The translations under genes and the position numbers were made by a program. A stretch of 55,564 nucleotides of DNA, from positions 1-55,564 of the forward strand of contig CAIQWD010000032.1 of NCBI GenBank assembly GCA_903875445.1, written 5' to 3'. This DNA comes from an uncultured delta proteobacterium (GTDB lineage: Bacteria; Desulfobacterota; Desulfobulbia; Desulfobulbales; Desulfocapsaceae). Below are positions 19,201 through 28,000 of this stretch, piece by piece. Under the pieces are notes generated by a model. That model ran no database searches and was not told where the DNA came from. It saw only the letters and a program-made list of their open reading frames with translations. How positions within the stretch are numbered: the stretch's first letter is position 1; each line of letters starts with the position of its first letter.

Positions 19201-19381
19201 GATCTTGGGGATGGATGGCGTTAAACGCCAGGTTCAGCCCGTTATCGATAAGGCAATAGAAGGATTAGAGCAACGGATTGAATATAAACGAAAGTTGAAA
19301 CTGGAGAACGGGAAAGCAAAGGAAAAATTGGAACAGAGAACATCTCGTAAATCGATTAGTAGGCGCAGTATCCGGGCTTAG
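16235..19381 (+). CDS. traC: TraC, ArdC-domain DNA primase
   Basis: 1048 residues (RK2 TraC about 1060). The N-terminal ArdC-like part (about 1-300) has the ssDNA-binding segment GTAPWQKPW and the metalloprotease-like HELGHWTGH with downstream Glu. Two DUF5710-like repeats follow (YLDVPFKEKDEAKAIGARWD and YLAVPFGERSAAKAAGALWD). The C-terminal primase half has a Toprim domain with the IncP primase motif EGYATA and acidic GDDD. In RK2, TraC is sent to the recipient and primes the complementary strand; ArdC domains can protect incoming DNA from restriction. It is the last gene of the operon and ends in a basic Lys/Arg-rich tail. Confidence 0.93.
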   Translation: MADKRKAFHEQVAEKLIEQLKQGTAPWQKPWQPGEPGAGIPINPVTGKRYRGINILQLMMQERTDQRWLTYKQAEAAGAQVLKGEKGTSIQYWKFSEEQTITDEAGRPVLDDQGQPRKGQLPLERPRVFFATVFNAEQVEGLPPLERNEPSWQVLDRAEHILQASQAVIRHGEHDRAFYRASTDSIHLPGRSQFKTADQYYATALHELGHWTGHSSRLNRDLLNPYGSVEYSKEELRAEIASMILGDELGVGHDPGQHAAYVKSWIKVLEENPLEIFRASADAERIQDYVLAFEQQQELDLSHIRSQVEERIAEHQAQPYEVSMSQTLPPENTYQKELSRLLNLSTLTPSVYTPTNEFRNTNHAAVFVGDAPIILCGSADDSLSVAMAEALAASGHVQVACQAAGISGPIKTGIIVGRNIPWGQTESAIVAKTAGAVDQGGDDGPVIAVVLNDPAQAVVTSLCVTTETARIFDANAPELDDGRNLTALAGKTVDRIYLDVPFKEKDEAKAIGARWDRRERSWFISADIESSPFEKWLNKAPSLEQGLGQAKGNEPAQRFELHDPRSDVTYRFTTAADVIAKADEIGGNRFLMVFPDGQFEHISKVDGVWKHGDGKAFLIDSQGLQIKSSTAADRQYLAVPFGERSAAKAAGALWDKAAKSWYVGPKADLVKLKRWDMDNVAAQDPALTPKEEFTEALEALGCVIAGDHPIMDGQKHRIGVEGDRKGDQAGFYVCHLDGHPAGYIKNNRTGIDMKWKAKGYSLDPEEKVKLQAVTAAKQAERAARLEETHEATSQRIIRQMEDLVPVAEATAYLKDKGIQPHVGALTDGDYKTTYIPAFDTGGKLWTMQYIQENGTKRFAKNSRKEGCFHPVGGMDALAGVPVLVIAEGYATAATLSEALGHVTVSAFDSGNLLPVAQALHQKYPDKPIIIAGDDDLNVGATLGINPGRVKATEAARAVGGKAIFPIFAPGEQSADSKVFTDFNDLAKASILGMDGVKRQVQPVIDKAIEGLEQRIEYKRKLKLENGKAKEKLEQRTSRKSISRRSIRA

Positions 19382-19483
19382 GAAGAACCTCTGTGGATGA
19401 ATGAAAATCATATATGAAATTCAATGAAAGGAAAGGGGGCTTCTCACGAAACGGAATAAATTATACGGATGCGCCATGAAGCT

Positions 19484-19519
19484 TTGACACTATCTGCAAT
19501 GGTTATTATACTAACCATT
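19484..19519 (+). promoter_or_regulatory. Promoter and operator of the Phd/RelE-type module
   Basis: TTGACA (19484-19489), exactly 17 bp, then TATACT (19507-19512): a near-consensus sigma-70 promoter. The inverted repeat AATGGTTA / TAACCATT (19498-19505 and 19512-19519) is centred on the -10 box. It is a likely site for autorepression by the antitoxin-toxin complex. Confidence 0.8.
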
Positions 19520-19548
19520 ACAAACAACTCAACATGAGGGGTGCCCTT

Positions 19549-19812
19549 ATGCAGGTGATTGATTCATATGTCCCGATTACTCAAGCCAAAGCGAAGCTTT
19601 TGGATATGGTAAGACAGTTGCAGGGTACGAACGACACAATAGCTATCACAAAAAACGGTGTCCCGGAAGTTGTTCTACTCTCAATGAAGAAGTTTAATGG
19701 CCTGTTGGAAACCATAGACGTGCTTTCGGACCCGGCCATGATGGAGCAGATTCAGGCGTCTTCTCAAGATGTGAAGACGGGAAACCTTATTGATCTTGAT
19801 GAGGCGTTTTGA
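19549..19812 (+). CDS. Phd/YefM-family antitoxin
   Basis: 87 residues with the Phd/YefM DNA-binding fold signature (VPITQAKAKLLDMVRQL, IAITKNGVPEVVLLS) and a C-terminal toxin-wrapping tail. It neutralises the RelE/ParE-like toxin that follows and should repress its own promoter. The ATG at 19549 is preferred over 19534 because GAGGGG lies at normal spacing before it. The pair probably stabilises the plasmid. Confidence 0.88.
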   Translation: MQVIDSYVPITQAKAKLLDMVRQLQGTNDTIAITKNGVPEVVLLSMKKFNGLLETIDVLSDPAMMEQIQASSQDVKTGNLIDLDEAF

Positions 19813-20099
19813 TGCCTTTTCAGGTAAAGGTTACATCGCATGCAAATGAAGCAGGGAAAAAACTTAACCCGGAAATCAGAAAAGCCGCGAAAGCTGCATT
19901 GAAAGAGCTTGCTTTGAATCCATACTTGGGAAAGGAGTTGCAAGCAGAATTAAGCGGATTTTGGTCGTTGAGATTTCTGCGGTACCGAATTATTTATAGG
20001 GTCGATGTACCACAGAAAATCATTGTTGTTTGGGCTGTCGGGCATCGCCGAGACATTTACGAGGCATTTAACGAGTATGTGTCCAAAGCGGGGGTGTAG
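19812..20099 (+). CDS. RelE/ParE-family toxin
   Basis: 95 residues. ParE/RelE fold features include the N-terminal VKVTSHANEAGKKL, the helix pair up to GKELQAELSGFWSLRFLRYR, the strand IIYRVD and the C-terminal VVWAVGHRRDIYE. The GHRRDIY motif is typical of RelE-like ribonucleases of the plasmid-addiction type. Its ATG overlaps the antitoxin stop by one base (TGATG). Whether the target is mRNA (RelE) or gyrase (ParE) cannot be decided by eye. Confidence 0.88.
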   Translation: MPFQVKVTSHANEAGKKLNPEIRKAAKAALKELALNPYLGKELQAELSGFWSLRFLRYRIIYRVDVPQKIIVVWAVGHRRDIYEAFNEYVSKAGV

Positions 20100-20271
20100 A
20101 CCCGCACCGCGTAAAAGTGGGAATGCTGCCAACGAAAAACTTGGTTCGCACACCATATGATGTCTGCTCGAAATGAGACATAAAAACCGGAGCAGATCAA
20201 TTTTCAGAGGTCGAGTAGACCGGTTTCTCTAAGGGGATTTCGTTCCATTGGACTTCAAACCCCTTTAGGTG

Positions 20272-22959
20272 TTAATGGCTGTACATCTCTTTTCGTCGCA
20301 GGAACGCAGCAGGCCCACCTTCTAAAATGTCCATTACGCACTGTTTGGTCGCATCTGTGTCGATCGAACCCCGGTCTTTAGTCTTTCCACAGTCGTTTTC
20401 GCGGCGCATGGGAAGGATCAGCTCGGAATCACCAAGTACGGCGATGTTAGCATTGTGGGTCACAAGAATCACCTGACGCCTCTCTTTGATTGCCCGCAAT
20501 GTAGTGACAATGCTTGAGAAGATGAATGCATTGTCAAGGTCGTCCTCGGGCTGGTCGATCACCAGTGGTACATTTGTTTCAGCCAGCATTGCAATGGTCA
20601 GAAGAATCGTGTGACGTTGCCCATCCGAAAGCTGAAATACAGGGATTTCCTTGGGCGGTGTTGACTTTGTGCGAACCGTGATGATCGGTTTCGGCTGTTT
20701 CGCAAGCGCCTGAAGCTCAAACAGAATGTTCCAAAAACGAAGCTTAGCGACGATTTTCTCGGCCCAATCGAGTGAAACGTTGGCGGCAGTGGCTATCTTC
20801 TGGCAATTGCATTCCAGAACCAAGTCAGCGAGTTCTGATGGCGTGATGCGACTGCAAACGTTCTCTATCAAATTGTCTTGCAGGTACGTTCCATGCATTT
20901 TTTCCTGCATGAACGACTCGAACTCCACCGTGATTCCAGATTCGTCGTATTTCACGAATATGGTGTAATCCTTGATTGTCCCACCAAGATTAGCGTTAAT
21001 CCCCTTGAGCTGGGTCTTTCTCCGTTTGGTCATATTCTCTCGAACTTCCTTCAAATCCGCGCGCAGCTTAGCTCGTTGCTCTTGGCATTGTTTCCGCTCG
21101 TCGGTGCGCTGCTCAACCCCAGCAATTTCCTTCGCAACTGCCGTTTTCTGGCGAAGCAATAATTCCAAACCTGGAATGTCAGTGGCTAGACCACGAGCCT
21201 TTAAATCTGCAAGTTTCGTCGCCACCTCACCACTCATACGCTGATGGCTGATTTTTAGCTCCCCAGCCAGAGCCGTCAACTCCTTGGCGCAGGACTTTAG
21301 CAAGATGTTTAATTCCACCTCTTTCTGCTTCACCGCCGCGTTATTTTTGAAGAGTGCTGCCTTGACAGCCGCCATAGTTTTATTGGAAGTCTCATCCTGC
21401 GTGCAGATGCCAGCCGTTGCAACAATCTGATCGAAGCCGCGCTGAATGCCCGATAGGGAAAATCCGTTTGTGTATTCGGTTGCAATTTCCTGGATGGATT
21501 CCCGAACTGCTTTTTCCGAAGCGAGCTTGCTCTGCGTTCCAACCACCTCGCGCAGATTTCCATCTTCAGCGACTTTCAGCTTCTTTTCAATCTCTTCCAA
21601 CGACTTCTTTTTCACGGTCAGTTGCGAGAAGGCACTTTCGAGCGGGTGCAAACGGCCCGCATTTTCGCGCAGGCTCGTCACAAGGGATTCCTCGGTTTCA
21701 AGAAGGTCACGCAGGTTAGTGTGACGGTCCAAAAACTCCTGGAATAGGTCCGGGTGGTTGAGTGGGTCCTCAGCGACTTTAGCAAGCTCACCTTGTCCGA
21801 AATACTCGATGCGAAATGCGTCGACCGGCACATCGGTGACTGATTCATCCTCCTTGGCCTTTACCTCTATGTCGCCGCCGCGCGTGCGAACATAGCGGTA
21901 TAGAATACCGTTTTCGTCCTCGCAGAACACCGTGACAGAATTAGGGCAGTTATCGTAATCTCCGAATTCGTCATTCAGGCCGAAGGCGTATGCAATTGCC
22001 CGGATCGCTGTTGATTTACCAGTTCCACGTCCACCGATAAGACAATTGAGGTTGTCACTGAAATGAATCATCTCTTCGTGGAGGAAGCCTCCAGTGATTG
22101 CTATACCGTGCAGACGTGGGATGGAGCGGGGTACCGAAGCACTGGCACGCACGCGGGCCAATGGATCGACCATTGCAACGCGTAAGGCATTGAAGCTGAG
22201 TTCGGCGAGCTTGACGCGCGTCCATGGTTTGCTCGGGTCTTGATGTTCAAACTGCTTCATTGAATGTGCGTCGGAACCCTGTACGTGGGCGAAATGGTGG
22301 CGTGCGGAGAGTTCATGCTTCAACTGACGGGCAGTAAGCATTTTTTTGCGCTCAACTCCGGCTGATCCGGCCTCATCGTGTTCGGAATACCAAAGTAAAG
22401 CATCGACCGTATCGCATTCCAAACCATAAAGGCCAGGACTGGTGATGATATCTCTTTTCCAGTTCTGGAAACCTGGGGTGAACATATCAAAACCTGTCTT
22501 TTCTCGGTCGATGTGTGCGGCAATGCAGATTCCTCCAAGTTTCTCGACCTCGGTGATCGTGTCGGCCATCGACTTGGCAGTCCGAGTGTTTTCGGCACCC
22601 ATCTCTCCGATCAGGTCGAGCCGTGACAGAAACTTCGCAAGGTCGGTGGTGCGGTCGGGTGCGAAATAGGCAAGAAGATGGCCATGGGCAGTGGTGACTT
22701 CGACGCCCAGCAGCACGAGAATTTGTCCAGTGTAATTGTCCTGGGCGTGGACAACGGCTCGTTGCACATTCACGTTTGAGTTGTGGTCAGTGATCGCAAT
22801 GACACTCAGGCCCTGCCTAACCGCTGAGTCAACGATGGCCTCAGGGGTCATCATCATATCCTTAACATCATGTGAGGCACCGTAGGAATGAATGTGTAGA
22901 TCAACGTTGTGGAACCGTGCTCCATTATCAAGTAAGCAAATGTCCTTGAATTGAACCAT
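20272..22959 (-). CDS. PHP-SMC fusion ATPase, TrlF-like
   Basis: 895 residues. The N-terminal PHP hydrolase domain has DLHIHSY (21-27), ITDHN (56-60), GVEVTT and GSDAH (228-232), the metal-binding set of PHP phosphoesterases. An SMC/Rad50-like ATPase follows: Walker A GGRGTGKST (309-317), a long coiled coil (about 410-680), signature LSDGQRH, Walker B LVIDQPEDDLDN and H-loop VTHNAN. Proteins of this type are annotated TrlF-like and occur in defence islands. The likely role is ATP-dependent sensing of nucleic acid ends coupled to phosphoester hydrolysis; this is inferred. It starts 85 bp after the Res gene and may be co-transcribed with it. GAGGAACTAGGAA precedes the ATG. Confidence 0.85.
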   Translation of the reverse strand: MVQFKDICLLDNGARFHNVDLHIHSYGASHDVKDMMMTPEAIVDSAVRQGLSVIAITDHNSNVNVQRAVVHAQDNYTGQILVLLGVEVTTAHGHLLAYFAPDRTTDLAKFLSRLDLIGEMGAENTRTAKSMADTITEVEKLGGICIAAHIDREKTGFDMFTPGFQNWKRDIITSPGLYGLECDTVDALLWYSEHDEAGSAGVERKKMLTARQLKHELSARHHFAHVQGSDAHSMKQFEHQDPSKPWTRVKLAELSFNALRVAMVDPLARVRASASVPRSIPRLHGIAITGGFLHEEMIHFSDNLNCLIGGRGTGKSTAIRAIAYAFGLNDEFGDYDNCPNSVTVFCEDENGILYRYVRTRGGDIEVKAKEDESVTDVPVDAFRIEYFGQGELAKVAEDPLNHPDLFQEFLDRHTNLRDLLETEESLVTSLRENAGRLHPLESAFSQLTVKKKSLEEIEKKLKVAEDGNLREVVGTQSKLASEKAVRESIQEIATEYTNGFSLSGIQRGFDQIVATAGICTQDETSNKTMAAVKAALFKNNAAVKQKEVELNILLKSCAKELTALAGELKISHQRMSGEVATKLADLKARGLATDIPGLELLLRQKTAVAKEIAGVEQRTDERKQCQEQRAKLRADLKEVRENMTKRRKTQLKGINANLGGTIKDYTIFVKYDESGITVEFESFMQEKMHGTYLQDNLIENVCSRITPSELADLVLECNCQKIATAANVSLDWAEKIVAKLRFWNILFELQALAKQPKPIITVRTKSTPPKEIPVFQLSDGQRHTILLTIAMLAETNVPLVIDQPEDDLDNAFIFSSIVTTLRAIKERRQVILVTHNANIAVLGDSELILPMRRENDCGKTKDRGSIDTDATKQCVMDILEGGPAAFLRRKEMYSH

Positions 22960-23044
22960 TTCCTAGTTCCTCTTATAAGCTTTGTCGGGGTATGACCGTT
23001 TGTTGTTGGGCAACAAAGATTGATATTCAGTGAAATTATTCATC

Positions 23045-26017
23045 TCAGGAATACGTCAGCACGTCCCCCAAGGATCGCGCCACAACATATCTTGCCGGGT
23101 TTCCCCCGTCCTCAATCGCTTTGAAGTGAGCCTTGCCGCAAACGATCTTTGCTTTCTCTTTATCTCGCTGAGCATCGGCGAACAAGCCGCTCTTGGTCTC
23201 AACGACGAAGTACAGCCGTTCAGCACCATCCTCTTCTACGAGCACAGCCCAGTCCGGATTGTAACCGCCAAGCGGTGTGGGTACCGAGAACCAACCGGGA
23301 AGTTTGGTGTACACTTTGACGGCGCTGTTCTTTTCAAGTTGATCGGAAAAATTTGCCTCGGGAGCGGAGTCATAGACCACCTGCTCGTAGACCGATTTTT
23401 CAGCATCGAGCAGGTTCTTGAGGTAACCTGTCAGCTCCTCTTGCTCAAAGAGTTCCTGAGCGTAGAAGTGTTCGTTGCCCAGCTTCTGATATTTGATACC
23501 GTCCACCACTGCGAGACGCTTGCAGCGATTGACGGCCTCGGCGGCCAGTTCGATAAATTGCTGGGGGTTGCGCTTGAAGTCGTCAAGCCGGAGGCTGCCC
23601 GTCAGGATGCGGTGAATTGTCCGCCGGGTCAGCTGGGTGCGATCCTGAAGGTCGGTCAGCAGATCTGGCAATTCAATATCGGTTTCATCCAGCACAACCG
23701 TTGTTGCGCCCTGTCGTTCGATGGCTTCAACGCCAGCTTTTCCGATAGCGATATCGGCTTTCCGCCATTGCAAGCGAGGCCTCGGGATGGGAGGCGCATT
23801 GCGCAGAGCATCGATGCAGCTTTCGACCAGCTTCTCGTTGTCGAAATGTACCCGGTAGGTGGTTTTGTATTTGATGCGATCCCAAAGGGCCTTGAACTCG
23901 GGACTCTGCAGGATGACCTGCCGCGTCCGTACCTGGCGGCGCTCGTTTGCGTCTTTTACCTCCAAACGACCGGCAAGTTTCTTCAATATGGCGGCGATCT
24001 GGTCATTTTGGGCCGCAAAATTTTCAGGAAGATCGAGGGTCCCATCCTTCAGTGCTTTTTTAAGGGAATCCTGCACCTTGCCTTTCTTGTCGATATACCC
24101 TTGTTCTTTCAGATGGGCGCATAATGCTTTCGATCTCTCGGAGCCAAGCGGGACAATCTTTCCATTAGGATCAACAACGGTAATACCGGCAAACTGATGG
24201 TCCTCGACGATACCGAAACGGATACCGGTGTCAGCCTCGATCTCCTTCTGCAGATTCTCAGCAAACTGCTCGTAACTTTCGGTGGCAATGACCGTCAGTG
24301 TATTGACCTCAAAGCCCCGCACGCGCTGGCCATCCTGGTTAACACAAAGGCGTAGGCCGCGACCGATGGTCTGGCGGCGCTCGCGCTCAGTGCCCATTTC
24401 CCGCAGGGCGCAAATCTGGAAGACGTTCGGATTGTCCCAACCCTCGCGCAAGGCCGAATGGGAAAAGATGAACTTCAGCGGGGTCTCGAAGGAAAGCAGT
24501 TTTTCTTTCTCCTTCATGATCAGGTTATAGGCCCGCTCGGCATTGTCCCGATTGCCCTGATTGTTCTCGGCGGTGTCGGTCCATCCCCCTTTCTTATCGA
24601 TGGAAAAATAGCCGTTGTGTACTTCTTCCGCCGTGCGTGATAGATCGACTTCCTGAAAAAGGGTCGCGTAATCCGGGTTCTTCGCTGCCCGTCGGTACTC
24701 TTCCTCGAAAATGCGGGCATACGCACCCTTGACCGGCTGGCCGTCCGCATCGTACCCGCGGTACTTGCTCACCGCATCGATGAAAAAAAGTGACAAGACC
24801 TTGATCCCCTGCAACCGCAGACGTTTCTCCTTATCCAGATGCTGTCGGATGGTTCGGCGGATCATCTCGCGTTGTATGGCCAGTTCGTCCACATCGCCCC
24901 AGGCCTGACCGGGTTTCAGAAACATCTCGCCGCCGGGCACACGCAGTTCCATGAACTCGTTACCTTTCCCGACCCGGATTTCACCGACGCGACAATCGCT
25001 GTACATCGCCCGTTTGGTGGTTTGTTCCAGATTATCGCCGTCCTGCACCGTCACTTCCCGGCGCTGCACACCAACCGCAGCCTGCATGTCCAACTCGACA
25101 CGGGCTGAAATGAGGCCCCGCTTGTTCTCGACCGTGATCAGGCGAACAAAAGGTTTGTTAAAAGCATCCTCAACTGTCGCCGAATCCACCTCGATCTGCT
25201 TGACCAGCCGTTTTTCGTATGCGTCCACCGCATCAAGCCGGTAGACCATGTGATGTTTATCCGCATGGGTGGCGGAATAGCGCAGGGTGCACAGGGGATC
25301 CATGGCGTTCAATGCGGTCTTGCCGGCGCCGGAAAGACCGCCGTCGACACTCTGGGGCTCATCGACAATGACGATGGGCCGGGTCGCCCGAATCAGATCG
25401 ATGGGCTTCTCGCCGCCGGTCTTCTCGCTGTCCTTGTAGAGATTATTGACATCTTTTTTGTTGATGGCGCCGACCGTCACCACCATGACCTGGACCTGCG
25501 AGCTGGTCGCAAAGTTGCGGACCTGACCGAGCTTTAAGGAATCGTAGATGAAGAAATCGAAGGGTACCCCGGCATACAGTCCCTTGAAATGCTCCTCGGT
25601 GATCTGCAACGACTTGTATACACCCTCTTTGATCGCCACCGAGGGCACGACGATGACGAATTTGCAGAAACCATAGCGTTTATTCAGCTCGAAGATCGTC
25701 CGCAGATAGACATAGGTTTTTCCCGTGCCGGTCTCCATTTCGACGGTGAAGTCGCCCGAGGCCAGGGAATCGGATGGCGGCAAGCCATTGCGCAGCTGGA
25801 TATCGCTCAGGTTTTTCAGCAACTCATCATCGAGCAAGGTCAGCCGGTTGCCGATGCCAAGATCGTTTTCCATCCCCGGTAGATAGACGGCAGCTCCCAG
25901 GGCGCTTTTGGTCACCGTGAATTCCGTCCGGCATATTTCCTGGCCGCGGAACAGGTCGCACACCGCCTCAATGGCGGCCATCTGGTAATCAAGGTTTGGT
26001 TCAAAATGCAGTTTCAT
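23045..26017 (-). CDS. res: Type III restriction enzyme Res subunit
   Basis: 990 residues. N-terminal superfamily II helicase/translocase with Walker A GTGKT (97-101) in METGTGKTYVYLR, the DEPQ box in IVIVDEPQSVDGG, and QTIGRGLRL as motif VI. The C-terminal PD-(D/E)xK nuclease reads NPDWAVL, then VVETKSG. This is the restriction subunit that translocates and cuts with Mod. It is on the same strand as the methylase but separated from it by the Schlafen-like gene and a 251-bp gap, so it may have its own promoter. Its last ~40 codons recur in degenerate form at 40293-40405. Confidence 0.92.
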   Translation of the reverse strand: MKLHFEPNLDYQMAAIEAVCDLFRGQEICRTEFTVTKSALGAAVYLPGMENDLGIGNRLTLLDDELLKNLSDIQLRNGLPPSDSLASGDFTVEMETGTGKTYVYLRTIFELNKRYGFCKFVIVVPSVAIKEGVYKSLQITEEHFKGLYAGVPFDFFIYDSLKLGQVRNFATSSQVQVMVVTVGAINKKDVNNLYKDSEKTGGEKPIDLIRATRPIVIVDEPQSVDGGLSGAGKTALNAMDPLCTLRYSATHADKHHMVYRLDAVDAYEKRLVKQIEVDSATVEDAFNKPFVRLITVENKRGLISARVELDMQAAVGVQRREVTVQDGDNLEQTTKRAMYSDCRVGEIRVGKGNEFMELRVPGGEMFLKPGQAWGDVDELAIQREMIRRTIRQHLDKEKRLRLQGIKVLSLFFIDAVSKYRGYDADGQPVKGAYARIFEEEYRRAAKNPDYATLFQEVDLSRTAEEVHNGYFSIDKKGGWTDTAENNQGNRDNAERAYNLIMKEKEKLLSFETPLKFIFSHSALREGWDNPNVFQICALREMGTERERRQTIGRGLRLCVNQDGQRVRGFEVNTLTVIATESYEQFAENLQKEIEADTGIRFGIVEDHQFAGITVVDPNGKIVPLGSERSKALCAHLKEQGYIDKKGKVQDSLKKALKDGTLDLPENFAAQNDQIAAILKKLAGRLEVKDANERRQVRTRQVILQSPEFKALWDRIKYKTTYRVHFDNEKLVESCIDALRNAPPIPRPRLQWRKADIAIGKAGVEAIERQGATTVVLDETDIELPDLLTDLQDRTQLTRRTIHRILTGSLRLDDFKRNPQQFIELAAEAVNRCKRLAVVDGIKYQKLGNEHFYAQELFEQEELTGYLKNLLDAEKSVYEQVVYDSAPEANFSDQLEKNSAVKVYTKLPGWFSVPTPLGGYNPDWAVLVEEDGAERLYFVVETKSGLFADAQRDKEKAKIVCGKAHFKAIEDGGNPARYVVARSLGDVLTYS

Positions 26018-26268
26018 TTCAATTCTTCTCGCAAAGTAGCAATAAAAAAACCAACTATACCGTTATGTTGATGGAAATCTATTGCTAGTTTTTTTAGCTA
26101 ATCGTTTCCTATCGGCGATGTATTAGCAATACACACTTCCCATACTGGAAGCCATGCTGAGGGCTTGCTTCTTTGCTTATTAAGTAAAGAAAAATATCAA
26201 TGCGTTACGTATTATTTCCTTTGCTAATCTTTGCTAATTTTTTAGCAGTTTCCCTGTGTAGCAAAGGC
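26018..26268 (-). promoter_or_regulatory. AT-rich leader of res with repeated TTGCTA/TAGCAA words
   Basis: This 251-bp gap is the only sizeable break inside the main defence operon. It carries the short word TTGCTA or its complement, or close variants, near 26055, 26083, 26125, 26220, 26231 (TTTGCTAATC followed by TTTGCTAATT), 26242 and 26258. The pair TGCTAA (26232-26237) / TTAGCA (26242-26247) could form a hairpin. It probably contains a promoter or repressor sites controlling res apart from the methylase. I cannot pick one -35/-10 pair with confidence. Confidence 0.4.
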
Positions 26269-27987
26269 CTACTGGTTATCTCCAAGAATCCAGATCGGTG
26301 TTGCTCTTGACCCCGCATTGCGGATAAATCCGGCACGGCGAAGGGCTTGCAGCAGATTTCTCACCTTGTGTTCCTTCTGCTCCTCTGTGAGCACCTCGGG
26401 AAGTTTGGGAAAGAGCAGCTCATCCAGTTCGTTGCGACTGGCTTTTGAATATTTCTGGAGATACTCGGTGATCAAGCGCCGATAATAGTCGTCATCCAGC
26501 CCCCGGTTGCGGATGTAGTGCGCCTTCTGTTCGGTCCATTCCGCCACCTTTGCCGAGATGTAATAATTAGGCGCACGACCCTCTATCAGCTTTTCGGCCT
26601 TGAGCCATTTAGATGCTGCCGAAGTGATTTTCCGGTGTTTCTGCACTTGGTCGAGGAGGACCACTTGCGAAAGATTCAAGTCGCGTCGTTTCATCAGGAT
26701 CTGCGTATACTTTACGTCCAAAATCCGGCCATGAATGGCCACCTCGATTCTCGGTTTAACGGAGGTATCGGCGTCGATGAGGTAATCGGGCATAGGAAAG
26801 AACCGTTCCCTCTGGGTCTCGAACATCCTGCGGATACCGCTGCCCTGCTGGTCAATCATACGCAGCCGGATCATGCCGTCGATCAGCCATTGATTGCGAT
26901 AATGCTCCGGTGGGGATTGATGTTCCAGCATCCACTGAACACTGGGCGGGAGAAAAACACCCAGATTGGTAAAAACCAGCCGGTCCGGATGCTCGACCAC
27001 ATTGATTTTGCCGCCCATGCGATAGTCCTGATGGGCGATGCAGTTATGCAAGGCCTCACGGATAACCCAGGAATCGTATTGCGATACTGGAACAGGAAAG
27101 AGCGTACCATCCGGCATGTATTCCATGGAGACATTGCGGATGCATTTGAACAATCTCTCCGAGGCCAATAGCAGCGGCATGCTGAAATGCTGACCGCCAA
27201 CAACCCGGTTCTGTTCGTCACGCAGATTCCAGCTGATTTTTGTGTCCGCCGGGGCCAGGAAATGCGAGGCCTCGTCACGACCGAGCAGCAGAAGAGCGGA
27301 GCGGGTCAAACGTCCTTGCTTGGTCACATGCGCCTTGTTCAGGAGGGTGGCCACATCCCACGCCAGGGCTTCTGCCCGGATTTTCTCATGACGGCCGGTG
27401 TCCGGTTCGGTTTTTATCAGGTATTCGAGAAATTTGTTACGGGCGAAATCGACCGCCTCCGGATCAAGATCGTCAAAGGTGGCCTCGGGGACAATTTCTC
27501 CAGTCCAGTCTTCGATGCCGCCCAGCATCTCCCAAATCCGTGCCTCCTTGTCGGGATGTTCGGCTAATCTGGTGGTATGACTGTCGATGCGAATATAGCG
27601 ATCCCCTTTGAAAGCAAGAGGTGCAGACCTGGGTGGATGGATCTCCAGCATGACCACCTTGCCATCCGGATGCGCGACCTCATGGAACTGGAAATCCGGA
27701 CGCGGCTTGGTCTTTTGGGTCAGCCACATAACCAGCGACTGTTTGCCCTCGCCCTTGCTGGTAAAGGGATTGAAGGAAGTACCCTTTACGGCATGGGTTG
27801 TGTTATCTACCCCCCAGAGCAGCCAGGCCCGATCATGCCGTTCGAGGATAGCGGCATTGGCCATGGCCGAGAGATATTTGCCGATGTCGTCGGCAAAATT
27901 CCAGCTTGATTTGAACTCGATCGTAGCCTCCTCGCGTGGCAGGCTGCGGAATTGCTCAAGCAGGTGGAGTAAAACGCTGTTGTCCAT
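26269..27987 (-). CDS. Schlafen AlbA_2 / HATPase_c_4 protein
   Basis: 572 residues. The N-terminal AlbA_2 (Schlafen) domain (REEATIEFKSSW, WLLWGVDN, GDRYIRIDSHTTRLAEHP) is followed by a HATPase_c_4-type domain (IREALHNCIAHQDYRMGGKINVVEHPDRLVFTNLG) and C-terminal winged-helix segments. Such proteins are often annotated as ATP-binding transcriptional regulators or RecG-like. In this operon, between mod and res with a 13-bp gap from mod, it may act as a regulator or an effector of the restriction system. AlbA_2 domains in Schlafen proteins can be nucleases; whether this one is cannot be told by reading. Confidence 0.85.
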   Translation of the reverse strand: MDNSVLLHLLEQFRSLPREEATIEFKSSWNFADDIGKYLSAMANAAILERHDRAWLLWGVDNTTHAVKGTSFNPFTSKGEGKQSLVMWLTQKTKPRPDFQFHEVAHPDGKVVMLEIHPPRSAPLAFKGDRYIRIDSHTTRLAEHPDKEARIWEMLGGIEDWTGEIVPEATFDDLDPEAVDFARNKFLEYLIKTEPDTGRHEKIRAEALAWDVATLLNKAHVTKQGRLTRSALLLLGRDEASHFLAPADTKISWNLRDEQNRVVGGQHFSMPLLLASERLFKCIRNVSMEYMPDGTLFPVPVSQYDSWVIREALHNCIAHQDYRMGGKINVVEHPDRLVFTNLGVFLPPSVQWMLEHQSPPEHYRNQWLIDGMIRLRMIDQQGSGIRRMFETQRERFFPMPDYLIDADTSVKPRIEVAIHGRILDVKYTQILMKRRDLNLSQVVLLDQVQKHRKITSAASKWLKAEKLIEGRAPNYYISAKVAEWTEQKAHYIRNRGLDDDYYRRLITEYLQKYSKASRNELDELLFPKLPEVLTEEQKEHKVRNLLQALRRAGFIRNAGSRATPIWILGDNQ

Positions 27988-28000
27988 TCCCCAGCCTCCC

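Noticed and set aside
20200-20271. AAGGGG / CCCCTT inverted pair after the toxin gene as a terminator
   Set aside because: The arms carry a mismatch, the loop is long and there is no clean T tract, so I do not call it.
23030-24124. 364-codon plus-strand open frame
   Set aside because: Antisense to the res gene; the translated sequence has no domain signature, while the minus strand has full helicase and nuclease motifs.
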